A DNA stretch of 64,000 nt from Molanna angustata (taxonomy: Eukaryota > Arthropoda > Insecta > Trichoptera > Molannidae): positions 30,914,132-30,978,131 of the forward strand of contig OY754981.1 in NCBI GenBank assembly GCA_963576475.1, written 5' to 3'. Below the pieces are notes generated by a model. That model saw nothing but the letters and a program-made list of their open reading frames with translations, did no database searches and was not told the DNA's origin. Positions 1 to 13,242 of the stretch are shown piece after piece. Within the stretch, counting starts at the first letter, position 1. The number at the start of each line of letters is the position of its first letter. The position numbers and the translations under genes were made by a program.

Positions 1-2790
1 CTTTGCTTGACCAAAACAAAAAGGAAAGGAAGTGTTATGAATGAAAGACACGATGGAAGAATGGAACTATAGTCGGGCCTAAGAGAAGATGATTTTTCAT
101 GCGAGGGAGTAGGGGCGATATTAGATGAGCGAATGGTAGAGTGTATGAAAAAATATATGTTTGTAAGCTCAAGACTCATGTGGACCAGATTTAAGATGAG
201 AATCACAGGTGTGTTTCTGTTTATAGGATATTGCGCCTGTAAACTCTAGCTTGGAGAATGCAAAAGATGAGTTTTGGGCAAGTTTTATAGAGGAAATGAA
301 CAGGAAAATAGAAAATGAAAAGTTGATTCTGGCAGGCGATTTGAATGGCTGGGTAGGCATCTGGAGAAAAGATTTCGAATCAACTCTCGGACCTTACGGC
401 GATAGCCGATAAAGTGAATGATAACGGCAAAAGACTGTTAGATGTTTGTGTGCAAATGGACCTCTTTGTATCAAACACAATTTTTGATCACAAAATAATT
501 CATATGTATGCATGGGAAATAGAAAATGAAAGATTTTGTATGTGTGGACATTGCTCTGAGAAAAGCGACTGTTGATACGAGGGTGCCGAGCTAGAGACAG
601 ACCATTTTTTGGTTGTCACAAAAATATGCCTGTTTACGGGTTGGCGCTCTAGAACTAATCGTGGCAGTCTACCACCGCGTATCAAATTAGAGAGGCTGTA
701 AGAGGAAAGTATCAGACAAGAATTTGCAAGAAGAATTGAGTGCGCCTTAAGTCCCCACACAGTGACAGAGATGAATATAAGTGGCACATGGAGTATACTT
801 AAAAACAATGTATTCAACGTGGCTAAAAATGTGTATGGCAAAGCAAAAAGAGGTAGAATAAAAAGGGATGCTTGGTGGAATGAATGAGTAAAGAAAGTAG
901 TGGAAGAAAAACGAAATGTGTGGAAGAAATGGTTGTCATGTAAAGGATCTGGATGCGAGAAGGAAGAAAGAGCTAAAAATATATGTACAGAGTGCAAGAG
1001 GAAAAAAAAACAGTAAAAGAAGAAAAAAATGCACTGACAGAAAAAGAAAGCATGAAAATTGTGATAATTTTTTCTGGAAACACAAAAATGTTCTGGAAAA
1101 GAGTAAATCGACGAAAACAAGGAGTTATGCGAAGTCCGAAATGTATAAAAGATAAAGATGGATGTATGGTTATAGACGAAGAAAAAGTCAAGGAAAGATG
1201 GATGGAATACTTTGAAGAGTTGTAAGAAAGCACACAGTGCGAAAATCTGATGAGATGAACAATAGGATACCATGAAATGAATGTGAGAATGAAAGCGAGA
1301 AAATTTCAATAAAGATGTCAGAGAAGCAGTAACGCATGCACATACAGGAAAGGCCTCGGGATTTGACTGTAGGTATACTAACCGAATTTATCAAATATGG
1401 TGGTGAAAAGACGATGGAGTGGTGTCATTGCCTCTTCAAAAAATAAATTAATAAATGTTGGGAGACAAGACGTACCCCGTCAGATTGGAGAAACGTAGTG
1501 AATGTGCCCCTTTTTAAGAAAGGGTCAAAATTATATTAAAAAAACTACCGGGCTAACAGTCTGCTGAGTTCGGTTGGAAAATTGTATGCTAGGATACTGG
1601 ACCAAAAGTTGAGGTTACAGCAAATAAGGTATGGGATGCACAAGTAGTAAATGTTGGAGGTAGAGGTTGCATCGACCAAATCTTTTCCTTTCGAAAGACG
1701 ACTGAAAAGGTTCTGGCAAAAAACCAGAAACTTTTCTGTGCTTTCGTAGACCTGGATAAGGCCTACGAGTCCGTGAAAAGCTTTGGAATGTGCTATCAGT
1801 GTATGGAGCGGGAGGCAGGTTAATAAGGGCAATACGTATCATCTCTCTACGAAGAAAGCCAAGCCTTTGTGAGGATTGAAAACTCTCTTACAGGATGGTT
1901 ATATGGAAGAATGGGTGCGTATTATCACCGTGGCTCTTTAATTTATATATACTTTGACTTCTGTGAAAGAGCACTTAAGAATGAGAACATTGGGTTGAAA
2001 CTGGAAGATGTTACTCTATGTGATCTAATGTTAAAATAGTAATCGATGGATGCATGAAAAATGGACTGAGAATGAATGCAACTAAATCTAAAATGATGGT
2101 ATTTGAGAAGGACAAAAGACGAACAAAATGCGAGATACGAGTGGAGAATGTACAATTAGAACAAGTCGATGAATATTTATACTTAGGAAGCATGTTTCAG
2201 CATGATGGAAGACTGGAAAAAGACATTGAAAGGAGAGTAACAGCAGGGAATAGAGTGAATGGTGTATTAAGAACTGTATTGGCTGACCCAATTATTTCGA
2301 GACAAGCAAAGCTCGCGGTACACAATGGTATCATCGTACAGACTCTAATGTATGCTAGTGAGACATGGACATGGCAAAAAAAGCATGAAAGTAGAATTAA
2401 CGTGGTTAAAATGAGGTCACTAAGATGAATGTGTGGTAAAATGATAGAATAAGAAATGGAGATATTAGACGAGAATGTATGAATGAAAGAAATATCGTAA
2501 GTAAGATGAAAATAAATGTCCTAAGGTATTGTGGCCACATAGAAAGAGTAATGACAGGCTGATAAAAGAGGAACGAAAAGTAGAAGTCGGCCAAGGAAAA
2601 TTTGGCACGATCACATAAATGGAATTTTGAAAGATGGAGACGTAAGAACTAAGAATAACATAAGAACGTGTATGAGAATACGCATGGACGTGAACGAAGC
2701 GAGAAATATATGTCAAGAGAGAGAAGTCTGGCGTTCGGTTCTCTCTGCCTACCCCAAATAGGGAAAGGGTGTGATGGTATGGAATAGATT
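1..2790 (+). pseudogene. Decayed non-LTR retrotransposon (endonuclease-reverse transcriptase)
   Basis: This stretch reads as a badly broken LINE on the plus strand. Around 220-620 the broken frames resemble an apurinic-type endonuclease (a piece reading LILAGDLNGWVG is the usual GDFN-like motif). Around 1500-1640 a piece reading NYRANSLLSSVGKLYARILD is the reverse transcriptase NYR-ISLL motif. At 2054-2428 a 124-codon open piece covers the C-terminal part, with the motifs YLYLGSMF and MYASETWTWQKKHESRINVV. It ends near 2790 after a WRSVLSAYPK-like tail. Stops and frameshifts occur throughout, so it cannot make protein. Three more fragments of the same family lie at 19553-19672, 43719-44195 and 47140-47565. 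The clade is uncertain. Confidence 0.8.
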
Positions 2791-4159
2791 AGCATGACGC
2801 GCTCCTCTTACCACGGTTGTGCATAGACTAACGTCACAACGAGACAGTGCCGCTGTTTATAGCATTTAAGTTACGACAATTTGCTCCCTTAAATTTACAG
2901 CTAACAAACCACTTCTGTACTTTTGGTATTTATTTTATTTGATTAACAGATAATCATAATAAAAATATGATTGCAGTAAAATGATTAACACGTTGAAAAT
3001 TATTAAAGATGTGTGAAGCAAATTGTCTAACGTGCCGAAAGTAGTAAAAATGAAATGGGTTTATTTGACTAAAATGCCATTGGCTTATTTTTTCTAGTGA
3101 GTATAAAAGACTAACACGCCGAATGTAGTATAAATGAAGTGGGTTTTATTGACTAACCATCAGTGACATACTATTTTCGAGTAAGGATTAAAGGCTAAAG
3201 TGCCGTAAAAAAAATGATATAATCGAGAAAAAACTCTAAACAGATATATCGAAAAATTTTCAATCAAGAATAAAATCTAATAAGCTCACATTGTTGAAAT
3301 CATAAAAAGGCAAGGTGTCTAAAATCAAAATATCATTTCTCAACTCATAGCTAACTGAAGTTTAAAAAAAAACACAGTATTTTGTGTCGTTTTAGCCATA
3401 GTATCTTTTTATATCTTCTTAAACTGTAAGCAATTTAAAATGTCTAATACGCCAAAAAAGTTATTTGATCGTCGTGAAACCAAAACCATTCGACGCAGAA
3501 AAAAAAGACGATTCCAACGGTGTATATAACTCAATATCGCCAAAATTGGCGTGTTAGTCAATTAGCCTTTTCACCGTCGATATGTTGTTAGTTTTGAGAT
3601 AAGGGGTTTATTAAAACCATTTATTATTACAATTTAATCAGGCAAGTACGGAATATTGTCAAAAAATACAATTTTATTGTTTGTTGTTAATTTCAATACT
3701 CAACAGTAAGTTTAAAATACCATAGATTTTAATACAATCTGTTGAAAATGTATGATGTGTACAAATAAGTCTAATTAGTATCTAATATTAGCACAAGAAT
3801 TAAGTTATATCTACCATTTCAATTTTATTTTACATACCCAATACAATGAAAATTTTAATGAGGTTGATATCTTCCAATTTGATTAGGTATACGGAGTAAG
3901 CTAGTACCATGCTTCATTTCCCTCTTTGTCCTTCCTACCCCTTCATCTCCAATCAAACAAAACCTTCTACACACTACTATATTGTTTCATTACTTATTTT
4001 CATTATTTATTTTTTATCTTGATAGGTTCTGCACTTTTTTGGTTTTGTTTTTGTATATTTTTCAATTTTTATTTTTCTATTCCATTTATAATGTATTTCT
4101 CTTCTATTTAATCATATTGTTTTAATTTGTGGAAAGTAGTTTTATTTTATTTTATTTGG
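2791..4159. other. AT-rich non-coding DNA with degenerate short repeats
   Basis: No convincing coding region is seen. Between about 3010 and 3560 several degenerate copies of a phrase built around CTAACRCGCCGAAWGTAGTA plus a run resembling GAARTGGGTTTATTTGACTAA recur in direct orientation, with one inverted copy (GGCGTGTTAGTCA) near 3550. This looks like an eroded minisatellite or an old inverted-repeat transposon. The remainder is featureless AT-rich DNA. Confidence 0.5.
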
Positions 4160-4210
4160 AAAACATACAGCATACATAATAACAATAATATTATGTATGC
4201 TGTATGTTTT
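4160..4210. repeat. Perfect 21-bp palindrome with 9-nt loop
   Basis: A 21-base arm at 4160-4180 is followed by nine bases and then its exact reverse complement at 4190-4210. Pairing does not extend beyond the arms. It is probably a microtransposon footprint or a cruciform-prone site. The stem is short for an animal microRNA precursor. Confidence 0.85.
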
Positions 4211-6251
4211 CATACAATTTCATGCCTAAGTAACATGTTTTCACTTAGGTATATAAACGTTGTAATACCTAAACATATTTTTTATTTATTCTATTTATTA
4301 ATTATTTCTTTTTCTTTCTTTATCATTGGGCGGGAACATTCGAAACACGATGAGAAAAGGAACATCAAATATTACTCCGGCTAAAATTTGTAATTCTCAT
4401 AGCAAAAGTAAAAGGAACAAGCAAACAATAAAAAAAACATATTTTTAAATTATTCTGGTTAAAATTAAAATGCACAAAATAGTACATATTAAAATTAAAA
4501 ATTTAAGAGATAAATTCAACATCAAATTTTTCTGGTTAGAGCTATAGGCAAAAAGTAGAAATAACAAAATAAATCAATAAATAAATAAAATAATTAATTT
4601 ATAGACTTTAACGGTCATTCAACTATTTAAAGACTTTAACTTACTAACTACAGCATAACTCTATATTAAACAAATTCTTATTCACTTTAAAAATGATGAG
4701 AAAAACCATATCACTGCTCGACATTCTCACGATACAAGACACAGACATCAAGTAATCACTCCAAAGACAAACACTACATACGGACAATGACATTATCAAT
4801 ACTTGGCTCCAAAGATCCTAAATATAGTTGCAAGAGATGTAAAGAACATACATTTAATAGAAAATACAAGACTTAAACATACATACAATACAAACATGGT
4901 TTATATAACAAAGCTATCAATCAACTATTGTCAGCAAATTCTCAATTCATAACAACATACACACATGTCAAAACTACTAACATAGGACTCAATAAGTGGA
5001 CCATGGGCTACACAATCATTCTATACAACAACTTACAATGACTTAGTAATTAATATTATGTAACTAGTCTACCACCTCGGAACAGGTCTGGCCTACTGAG
5101 GTGGTACAAACCAAATAAAATAAAAAAAGAAGTAATAAAAAAAAAATACTCAAGCTGGAAGAAAGAAGTAAGTATATAATATAAACTAACAATAATTATG
5201 TGTTGATATGTACGTAGATAAGTGAAATTGGTAAACACGAAATTAGTCAAAAATGTTGTATTTAATTGGCCGTCTGTAGGAATCAAATAGTGTATAGTGA
5301 CAGACAATATGTCCACGTCGCCGAGGTGATTATTGTAGTATTGGCAAGCGCGGTATATAAATTAATTCTGCAAGGAGTTGGTATTTGTGCGTCTGTTGTA
5401 AAATAGGCTGGTGTGTCTACCACTTGGACTTGGAACATGAAAATTAACTTGTTCCAGTAGTGCACTACATATTATTTTATTATTGATTAATTTAAATAAA
5501 AACATTTGATCTGCGATGTTTTTTCTTGTTTCCAATTTAGGGATGTTGAAATATAGTCTGACGTCTTCTTTTGATTTAAAAGAATAAAAATATCTAAAGT
5601 TTAAATAATTAAGGAATTAACCCTGTTTTGGCGCATGTTTTATTTTACTGTTCTATTCTGTACTGTTTTGTTCTGTTGTCGCTGTTTCTATTCCAAATAA
5701 ATAAACTAATCCATAAAATAAATACTAGGTTATGTTTGATATTATAATTTGTTGTATATATGTTTGTTTTCATAAAGATACAGTAAAATTGGTCACATTT
5801 TGCCTTCCATTTACCATTTATAAAATAACAAGTAACATTTAAAACCTTATACTGTAGTAAGACGAGTTTTCTTAAACAATATGCATAATATGTGTTAATT
5901 TTCTTCAATGAACCAGTAAAATTGTTTATATTTTTCCTAACATTTTTCATTTATCGAATAAAAGTAACACTCAAAACCTAATATTGCAGTTAGACAACAA
6001 CCATATTTTATGAAAGAAATGTACAATTTTTCTACAGTGAATCAGTTAAATTGATTTCATTTTGTCTTCGACTTTTAAAAATATTCACAGTAAAAATTCC
6101 TTATTTTCAAGCGAAAAGAATTTCAGTATTACAATATATAGAACTTTCAAAATTGAATTGATAGGGATCTCATTAAAAGGCATAATTGGTGAACGTTGCG
6201 CAAGCGCATAAAGTGATCACGTAAACCAGCCGATGACAGGTCGTAAGCCCT
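4211..6251. other. AT-rich non-coding DNA
   Basis: No gene is seen. Open frames here are short and of low complexity. A small imperfect hairpin around 5070-5105 (CCACCTC...GAGGTGG) is the only structure noted. Two loosely similar blocks at about 5760-5960 and 5950-6130 (ATTTTCTTCAATGAACCAGT and TTTTCTACAGTGAATCAGT) look like an old imperfect direct repeat. Confidence 0.5.
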
Positions 6252-6314
6252 GTAGGTGCCTTGATTTCCCGGTTCTCCTACAATAAATATTCCAACTTCG
6301 TCTCTATTGAGATA
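6252..6314 (+). repeat. Diverged copy of a dispersed ~70-bp repeat
   Basis: This block contains TAGGTGCCTTGA, a GGTTCT core and CCAACTTCGTCTCTATTGAG. It matches the sequence at 33156-33228 and 34225-34297 with several substitutions. It may be the end of a dispersed transposon; the family was not recognised. Confidence 0.6.
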
Positions 6315-6418
6315 ATTAAAAAATCTGTTAAAAAATTATTTTTTGTATTTGATACACCAATAAATATGTAAGTAAATAAATACGAATAGTCAATACCTAA
6401 AGAAACATATAATATGAC

Positions 6419-7055
6419 CCGAATGTAGAGTCCTAGGTACCTAAATACTAACTCCTAACCTCACTGGAGTATTTAGTATTAGCAAGTTAGCAATTGCATT
6501 GCAGAGACATCACTAACTAAATACTACGCCAAACTTAAGATTGATGGCATAAGATTTCACATGTACGTTTATTATGTACGAAGAAAAGAGATAAATAGTT
6601 TTCTATGGGTTTATACTGACGTTAAAATTGTTTTTTTGTCATAACAACACAAAGACATATAACCAAGCTCACACTGACAGCTTAATGTCACGATTTTTCT
6701 GAATTTTCAACATCTCGTATAGATTGCTGAATACTTTGTGCGAGATTTGATTTGACAAAATTACCAAATACATATTCAACGAAGTCGCTAAAATCATCAT
6801 CCATTGAAAACATCTCGTATTTTAGTATTAAAGCACTCTAAGGCTCCTCGTGATCAACCTTACTTTTTGACAATTCGCAAATGTTAGTTTACGCCAATGC
6901 GCATGCACTAAGTATTTAGATATGTCTCTGCAATGCAATTCTCATACAAAAACTTCGAAGCATCCTCCAGTTAGGAAGCCAAGTGATCTCCTAACTTATG
7001 TGAGGCACTGTGCAATGAAAACATGGTTAGTATTTAGATAGGACTCTGCATTCGG
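6419..7055. mobile_element. Non-autonomous DNA transposon with terminal inverted repeats
   Basis: The left end reads CCGAATGTAGAGTCCTA and the right end, on the other strand, CCGAATGCAGAGTCCTA. Both arms continue with TAAATACTAAC. A second inverted pair inside (GCATTGCAGAGACAT at about 6496, ATGTCTCTGCAATGC at about 6922) extends the fold. No transposase frame is present. The target duplication is unclear, so no superfamily is assigned. Confidence 0.65.
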
Positions 7056-7121
7056 ACCTATGATCACTGTGATGTCATGTGACTATGATTGTTTGTTACT
7101 TTTATGTTTAATATCATTTAT

Positions 7122-10100
7122 AAAAATATCTAATACTTACATATGTATATTACTATTTTATACAATACTTAGTTAGATGGTACTTACCAATATGGATCAG
7201 AACAAAAATATCTAATACTTACATATGTATATTACTATTTTATACAATACTTAGTTAGATGGTACTTACCAATATGGATCAGAACAAAAATATCTAATAC
7301 TTACATATGTATATTACTATTTTATACAATACTTAGTTAGATGGTACTTACCAATATGGATCAGAACAAAAATATCTAATACTTACATATGTATATTACT
7401 ATTTTATACAATACTTAGTTAGATGGTACTTACCAATATGGATCAGAACAAAAATATCTAATACTTACATATGTATATTACTATTTTATACAATACTTAG
7501 TTAGATGGTACTTACCAATATGGATCAGAACAAAAATATCTAATACTTACATATGTATATTACTATTTTATACAATACTTAGTTAGATGGTACTTACCAA
7601 TATGGATCAGAACAAAAATATCTAATACTTACATATGTATATTACTATTTTATACAATACTTAGTTAGATGGTACTTACCAATATGGATCAGAACAAAAA
7701 TATCTAATACTTACATATGTATATTACTATTTTATACAATACTTAGTTAGATGGTACTTACCAATATGGATCAGAACAAAAATATCTAATACTTACATAT
7801 GTATATTACTATTTTATACAATACTTAGTTAGATGGTACTTACCAATATGGATCAGAACAAAAATATCTAATACTTACATATGTATATTACTATTTTATA
7901 CAATACTTAGTTAGATGGTACTTACCAATATGGATCAGAACAAAAATATCTAATACTTACATATGTATATTACTATTTTATACAATACTTAGTTAGATGG
8001 TACTTACCAATATGGATCAGAACAAAAATATCTAATACTTACATATGTATATTACTATTTTATACAATACTTAGTTAGATGGTACTTACCAATATGGATC
8101 AGAACAAAAATATCTAATACTTACATATGTATATTACTATTTTATACAATACTTAGTTAGATGGTACTTACCAATATGGATCAGAACAAAAATATCTAAT
8201 ACTTACATATGTATATTACTATTTTATACAATACTTAGTTAGATGGTACTTACCAATATGGATCAGAACAAAAATATCTAATACTTACATATGTATATTA
8301 CTATTTTATACAATACTTAGTTAGATGGTACTTACCAATATGGATCAGAACAAAAATATCTAATACTTACATATGTATATTACTATTTTATACAATACTT
8401 AGTTAGATGGTACTTACCAATATGGATCAGAACAAAAATATCTAATACTTACATATGTATATTACTATTTTATACAATACTTAGTTAGATGGTACTTACC
8501 AATATGGATCAGAACAAAAATATCTAATACTTACATATGTATATTACTATTTTATACAATACTTAGTTAGATGGTACTTACCAATATGGATCAGAACAAA
8601 AATATCTAATACTTACATATGTATATTACTATTTTATACAATACTTAGTTAGATGGTACTTACCAATATGGATCAGAACAAAAATATCTAATACTTACAT
8701 ATGTATATTACTATTTTATACAATACTTAGTTAGATGGTACTTACCAATATGGATCAGAACAAAAATATCTAATACTTACATATGTATATTACTATTTTA
8801 TACAATACTTAGTTAGATGGTACTTACCAATATGGATCAGAACAAAAATATCTAATACTTACATATGTATATTACTATTTTATACAATACTTAGTTAGAT
8901 GGTACTTACCAATATGGATCAGAACAAAAATATCTAATACTTACATATGTATATTACTATTTTATACAATACTTAGTTAGATGGTACTTACCAATATGGA
9001 TCAGAACAAAAATATCTAATACTTACATATGTATATTACTATTTTATACAATACTTAGTTAGATGGTACTTACCAATATGGATCAGAACAACAATATCTA
9101 ATACTTACATAATGTATATTACTATTTTATACAATACTTAGTTAGATGGTACTTACCAATATGGATCAGAACAACAATATCTAATACTTACATATGTATA
9201 TTACTATTTTATACAATACTTAGTTAGATGGTACTTACCAATATGGATCAGAACAAAAATATCTAATACTTACATATGTATATTACTATTTTATACAATA
9301 CTTAGTTAGATGGTACTTACCAATATGGATCAGAACAAAAATATCTAATACTTACATATGTATATTACTATTTTATACAATACTTAGTTAGATGGTACTT
9401 ACCAATATGGATCAGAACAACAATATCTAATACTTACATATGTATATTACTATTTTATACAATACTTAGTTAGATGGTACTTACCAATATGGATCAGAAC
9501 AACAATATCTAATACTTACATATGTATATTACTATTTTATACAATACTTAGTTAGATGGTACTTACCAATATGGATCAGAACAACAATATCTAATACTTA
9601 CATATGTATATTACTATTTTATACAATACTTAGTTAGATGGTACTTACCAATATGGATCAGAACAACAATATCTAATACTTACATATGTATATTACTATT
9701 TTATACAATACTTAGTTAGATGGTACTTACCAATATGGATCAGAACAAAAATATCTAATACTTACATATGTATATTACTATTTTATACAATACTTAGTTA
9801 GATGGTACTTACCAATATGGATCAGAACAACAATATCTAATACTTACATATGTATATTACTATTTTATACAATACTTAGTTAGATGGTACTTACCAATAT
9901 GGATCAGAACAACAATATCTAATACTTACATATGTATATTACTATTTTATACAATACTTAGTTAGATGGTACTTACCAATATGGATCAGAACAAAAATAT
10001 CTAATACTTACATATGTATATTACTATTTTATACAATACTTAGTTAGATGGTACTTACCAATATGGATCAGAACAACAATATCTAATACTTACATATGTA

Positions 10101-11058
10101 TATTACTATTTTATACAATACTTAGTTAGATGGTACTTACCAATATGGATCAGAACAACAATATCTAATACTTACATATGTATATTACTATTTTATACAA
10201 TACTTAGTTAGATGGTACTTACCAATATGGATCAGAACAACAATATCTAATACTTACATATGTATATTACTATTTTATACAATACTTAGTTAGATGGTAC
10301 TTACCAATATGGATCAGAACAACAATATCTAATACTTACATATGTATATTACTATTTTATACAATACTTAGTTAGATGGTACTTACCAATATGGATCAGA
10401 ACAACAATATCTAATACTTACATATGTATATTACTATTTTATACAATACTTAGTTAGATGGTACTTACCAATATGGATCAGAACAACAATATCTAATACT
10501 TACATATGTATATTACTATTTTATACAATACTTAGTTAGATGGTACTTACCAATATGGATCAGAACAACAATATCTAATACTTACATATGTATATTACTA
10601 TTTTATACAATACTTAGTTAGATGGTACTTACCAATATGGATCAGAACAACAATATCTAATACTTACATATGTATATTACTATTTTATACAATACTTAGT
10701 TAGATGGTACTTACCAATATGGATCAGAACAACAATATCTAATACTTACATATGTATATTACTATTTTATACAATACTTAGTTAGATGGTACTTACCAAT
10801 ATGGATCAGAACAACAATATCTAATACTTACATATGTATATTACTATTTTATACAATACTTAGTTAGATGGTACTTACCAATATGGATCAGAACAAAAAT
10901 ATCTAATACTTACATATGTATATTACTATTTTATACAATACTTAGTTAGATGGTACTTACCAATATGGATCAGAACAACAATATCTAATACTTACATATG
11001 TATATTACTATTTTATACAATACTTAGTTAGATGGTACTTACCAATATGGATCAGATC
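7122..11058. repeat. 82-bp satellite array, 48 copies
   Basis: A unit of 82 bp starting AAAAATATCTAATACTTAC and ending ATGGATCAGAAC repeats head to tail. The span is 3937 bases, which is 48 units plus one inserted base near 9110 (CATAATG for CATATG). Copies are almost identical. The main variation is one site, CAAAAATATC versus CAACAATATC: the left half carries the first form uniformly, and the right half from about 9080 mixes both with the second in excess. All frames contain stops, so it is not coding. Confidence 0.97.
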
Positions 11059-12007
11059 AAAAAACACTTTTCTTCGTAAATTGGAGTAATATAATATTTC
11101 TTGTGATAATGACCAACACTCCTTCCCCATCCTCACTCTCCTTCAGTGATTTTACATTTAATAATATTACGTGTAGGTACGTGGTTGGTTGGAAGAAATT
11201 GCCTCAATTTATGCTAAATTTAGGGAATGTATAAAGATGTATTTTAAAAAAAAAATATGGAAGGATTACTAATATTACAGTTAAAAAAATGCTAAGATAA
11301 TCAAAATGCTAAAATAGTTATAATCTTCTATGCCAGTGTCCTGGTTTTGATTCCCATTTATTACTTCTCTATATTATTGTGCTTAAAATATTTATTCCAA
11401 TTTGGAAAATTTCACTTATACTTAAATTATATCTGAATAATAAAAGATTTCTTAAATACTTCTATGCCAGTGTCCTGGTTTTCATTCCCATTTATTGCTT
11501 CTCTATATTATTGTGCATAAAATATCCCTAATTGTAGGGAATATCCTGTTTTCAATGTATAACAACATCAAATCCATTCATACCAACTAAACCAAGCACT
11601 TTACTTAAAAATATTTTTAGAAATACATATTATGAAATCAATCTTAGTTATAAATCAAAAAGTGGTATAAATATGATTATACATATAAGTAAATAAATGT
11701 CAGGGTCTTACAATGCAATGAGTTTATAATAAGAGCCTGAACTCTTTCAATGGTCAATCTGTCTTCGGAAGAGGTGATAATCAAAACAAGTTTCCCAATC
11801 AAAATAATAAAGTGTTGGAGAACAAATGTGGTACCTATGCAATATATTTTTTTGTTGATTTGTATTGTTTCAATTAAAAATAATAATTATTGATAGCTAA
11901 CAACAGATTTAGCTGTCAACAATAATGGATCTTGATGAGAGTGAGGGTAAATATAAAGGTCATCATATGATGCCCTGAGTATAGTTAGCTATGGTTTATT
12001 ATTATGA
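11059..12007. other. Non-coding DNA with a LINE-tail fragment and a direct duplication
   Basis: No gene is seen. At about 11170-11200 the words GGTTGGTTGGAAGAAATTGCC match the 3' end of the LINE fragment at 25760-25810, so this is probably a stray LINE tail. A block of about 68 bp beginning TTCTATGCCAGTGTCCTGG occurs at 11326 and again at 11460 with few changes. Confidence 0.5.
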
Positions 12008-12009
12008 TA

Positions 12010-12180
12010 ACTGACGTCGGCTTTCGTGGCTGACTGCTGAGCCAAAGGTCCCTGGTTCGATTCCCGGTGGAGACACAGTTTATAATTGTGTTTTCAGTCA
12101 GGATCTGTTAGACGATAAACATCGCAAACCACCAGAATGTGGCAACTTGTAATTGGGTGTGTGTTAAATTAATATTTGTC
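12010..12180 (+). mobile_element. Probable tRNA-derived SINE
   Basis: A Pol III B-box-like word, GGTTCGATTCC, sits at 12054-12064, with an A-box-like TGGCTGACTGCT at 12027-12038. The 16-base gap between them is short compared with a real tRNA gene and no acceptor stem is formed, so a tRNA-derived retroposon fits better than a functional tRNA. The 3' boundary is not defined. Confidence 0.45.
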
Positions 12181-12225
12181 ATAGTAGGTACCTTAGCTGT
12201 TAGTTGCCCGAGAAGAAAATAGAAT

Positions 12226-13196
12226 GATACCGACCGACGTGACAGAGTGTGCTCAACGCCTATGTTCGGTGACGGGACACCTCACTGCAACACCAATGTC
12301 GCGGTGACATATTAAAAATGGACGGCTCAGCCAATAGGAACGCCGGGGCGATTAATCAATCACAGCCTGCCGGCGATCGACTGGTATCTGCTCGGCGACA
12401 GACCAGTGGGCCGATTAAGATGAGACCGGTTTTCGCACCGGCAGTCAGTTGTCGGTGGTAGAGGAGGTTGTTGTTGGAGAGAGGAGCGGTACATGCGTAC
12501 AGCAGTGGCAGAACAAATCAGATTTTGTTGGAAGAGGAGCGGTACGTGTGCACGGCTGTACCAGTACCAGAAAGACAGAGAGGACGAAATACCGGAGACG
12601 AACGGAACTAAGAGTGGTGATCAATTTTGGTGAATTTCTTTGTGTTATTCTGTTGTGGACGTTTATCTGCGAGAATTGTTTAAGCTGAGATTAATTTGGT
12701 GGAGACATTTTGTTTTATTGAACTTTTGCGAACTGATGAATTTTCTTTTGTGTTATTCTGTTGTGGACTTTTATCTGCGAGAATTGTTAAAGATGAGAAT
12801 AATTTGGTGAAGACATTTTTGTTTTATCGAACTTATGCGAACTGGTGAATTTTCTTTTGTGTTATTCTGTTGTGGACTTTTATCTGCGAGAGACTTTTTT
12901 TCTGTGAGAATTGTTTAAGTTGAGAATAATTTTGGTGAAGACATTTTGTTTTATTGAACTGTTGATTTTCTTTTTGTGTTACTCTGTTGTGAACGTCGAG
13001 GCTGTCAAATTGTTTAAACTGAGAACTTTTATCTTTTGACATTGTTTTTTTTTATCTGGAGTTTTGTTGTTTTTTTGTGTTTAATTCTGTGTGAAAGCTG
13101 AAATAAAATTGTGTGTGAACCTGAATTGGTGTTTGTTGGCGAACGCCCTCCTCCTTTAAGCCCCTCTTGACCGACCTCTAAGGAGGCCCGGTATCA
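12226..13196 (+). repeat. 5' LTR of Gypsy element 1
   Basis: The LTR is 971 bp, shorter than its 1020-bp partner because of small indels such as a missing TGTGGAGAAG-like stretch after 12450. AGCCAATAGG (12328-12340) is a CCAAT-type word. No TATA box is seen, but TCAGTT at 12445-12450 fits the insect initiator consensus, so a TATA-less start there is likely (inference). From about 12640 to 13040 a phrase of about 110 bp (GAATTTTCTTTTGTGTTATTCTG core) recurs three to four times. AATAAA at 13102-13107 is the likely polyadenylation signal. Confidence 0.92.
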
Positions 13197-13215
13197 ATTG
13201 GCGCGCCAACTAAAG
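13197..13215 (+). promoter_or_regulatory. Probable primer-binding site with a 12-bp palindrome
   Basis: Immediately after the 5' LTR comes TTGGCGCGCCAACTAAAG. The TGG start is what a site complementary to a tRNA 3' CCA end should show. The first twelve bases form a perfect palindrome. The priming tRNA is not identified. Confidence 0.6.
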
Positions 13216-13242
13216 GGGCCGACGAAACACCCTGCAGACATC

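Noticed and set aside
1545..1842. Minus-strand frames over the first LINE
   Set aside because: They are shadows of the plus-strand reverse transcriptase remnants and have no motifs of their own.
4160..4210. A microRNA precursor
   Set aside because: The 21-bp stem is perfect and too short, with no lower stem or flanking single-stranded context.
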